From Acidobacteriota bacterium (lineage in GTDB: Bacteria; Acidobacteriota; UBA4820; DSQY01): 7,099 nt of DNA. Made by a program: the position numbers and the translations under genes. Where the stretch lies: contig JAEMPZ010000124.1 in assembly GCA_022759065.1 (NCBI GenBank), forward strand, positions 1-7,099, read 5' to 3'. Below the pieces are notes generated by a model, which searched no databases, was not told where the DNA came from, and worked only from the letters and a program-made list of their open reading frames with translations. The stretch's first letter is position 1; each line of letters begins with the position of its first letter. Below, one piece after another: positions 6,857 through 7,099 of this stretch.

Positions 6857-6874
6857 ACACTGGCCCAAAAATAA
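6846..6874 (-). promoter_or_regulatory. Probable sigma-70 promoter of the operon
   Basis: On the minus strand a perfect TATAAT (-10, 6851-6846) lies about 40 bases upstream of the regulator start. With a 17-base spacer the -35 hexamer is TTATTT (6874-6869), a poor match to TTGACA, so the promoter may need an activator. Transcription would start near 6839. No convincing sigma-54 site (GG-N10-GC) was found here. Confidence 0.55.
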
Positions 6875-6950
6875 AGTCCGCTGCATCGTGGTACAAGCAC
6901 TTTTGGCCGGCGGCATCTATCGTGCAAGATCACGCCTGTCCAAAATAGCT

Positions 6951-6978
6951 TTGCCTAGACACTTAACCAGGGTCTAAT
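6951..6978 (+). promoter_or_regulatory. Possible divergent sigma-70 promoter
   Basis: TTGCCT (6951-6956, 4 of 6 to TTGACA), a 16-base spacer, and TCTAAT (6973-6978, 5 of 6 to TATAAT). Transcription would start near 6985 and run to the right, away from the operon. A Shine-Dalgarno-like GGGAGG follows at 7003-7008 without a standard start codon at the right distance. Confidence 0.35.
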
Positions 6979-7021
6979 GCGACAGAGAGGACGGGGAGGT
7001 CAGGGAGGAAAGATTTCACCA

Positions 7022-7045
7022 CATTCCGAAGCGAAGCGAGGAATG
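7022..7045. repeat. REP-like palindrome CATTCC-N12-GGAATG
   Basis: A perfect 6-bp inverted repeat (7022-7027 and 7040-7045) encloses GAAGCGAAGCGA, itself a repeat of GAAGC. From memory the pattern resembles the common dispersed intergenic palindrome of the ATTCCGAGCGAAGCGAGGAAT type seen in many bacterial genomes. Only one copy is in this window, so dispersal cannot be shown here. Confidence 0.45.
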
Positions 7046-7099
7046 CGCGTCACCGGCGCGTCGCGCTGTTGCGTTTGCATGTGCAATCGCACAGTAAGA
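7043..7099 (+). other. Cys-rich short open frame running off the right edge; possible leader peptide or start of a gene
   Basis: From the ATG at 7043, 19 codons are open to the edge: MRVTGASRCCVCMCNRTVR, with four Cys in six residues (9, 10, 12, 14). Clustered Cys codons can mark sulfur-responsive leader peptides. Two overlapping small inverted repeats (7075-7086 and 7080-7093) fall on the same codons. Against it, the GAGGA at 7038-7042 touches the ATG, too close for a normal ribosome site. The ATG also lies in the palindrome at 7022-7045, which may simply be a repeat element. Existence as a coding sequence is doubtful. Confidence 0.15.

Larger units (their letters stand above)
6808..7099. 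other. Intergenic region upstream of the operon, no confident gene
   Basis: These 292 bases hold the leader and promoter of the minus-strand operon on the left. On the right they hold signals facing the other way: a plausible plus-strand promoter, a purine-rich GGGAGG stretch, a palindrome and a short open frame reaching the window edge. The 6875-6950 stretch shows no clear site beyond an imperfect inverted pair, GGCCCAAAA (6862-6870) with TTTTGGCC (6901-6908). Confidence 0.6.

Noticed and set aside
6808..7099. A sigma-54 promoter, tRNA or CRISPR repeat in the intergenic region
   Set aside because: No GG-N10-GC pair with good flanks, no cloverleaf and no regularly spaced repeats were found.

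Overview
The window is GC-rich bacterial DNA with GTG starts and near-continuous coding. Its annotated genes all lie on the minus strand, so transcription runs right to left. They form one tightly packed operon for a membrane-bound, complex I-related respiratory complex of the hydrogenase-4 / formate hydrogenlyase (Hyf/Hyc) type. The gene content would suit a Desulfobacterota, Nitrospirota or Acidobacteriota type of organism, but the sequence alone does not settle taxonomy.

Layout in transcription order: a promoter and short leader (about 6874-6808); a regulator joining an excisionase-type helix-turn-helix to a PTS EIIA (PtsN-like) domain (6807-6112); hyfB-like large antiporter-type subunit (6115-4121); hyfC-like membrane anchor of the NuoH family (4124-3198); hyfE-like NuoK-related subunit (3201-2551); hyfF-like second antiporter-type subunit (2554-1112); and the first 371 residues of a HycE/HyfG-like fused NuoC-NuoD subunit (1115 to the left edge, incomplete). 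Every one of the five gene junctions is a 4-base ATGA or GTGA overlap, including the one joining the regulator to the first structural gene. There is no hyfD gene between hyfC and hyfE. The small NuoB-like subunit and any ferredoxin-like subunits would lie beyond the left edge.

The main point is that the large subunit keeps the NuoC and NuoD folds, but the first CxxC motif, which binds Ni-Fe in group 4 hydrogenases, is replaced by Ala-Gly-Asp-Ala (Ala200 and Ala203). The complex is therefore probably not a hydrogenase. It resembles the 'energy-converting hydrogenase-related' (Ehr) complexes, whose electron donor and acceptor are unsettled. The membrane arm keeps the Glu/Lys residues expected for ion translocation, so it probably couples an unknown redox reaction to proton or sodium transport. 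Control by an EIIA-domain DNA-binding protein suggests a link to PTS phosphorylation.

The right-hand 292 bases (6808-7099) hold no confident gene. They contain the operon promoter, a small 5'-leader hairpin, a plausible divergent plus-strand promoter, a REP-like palindrome, and a Cys-rich reading frame that runs off the edge.
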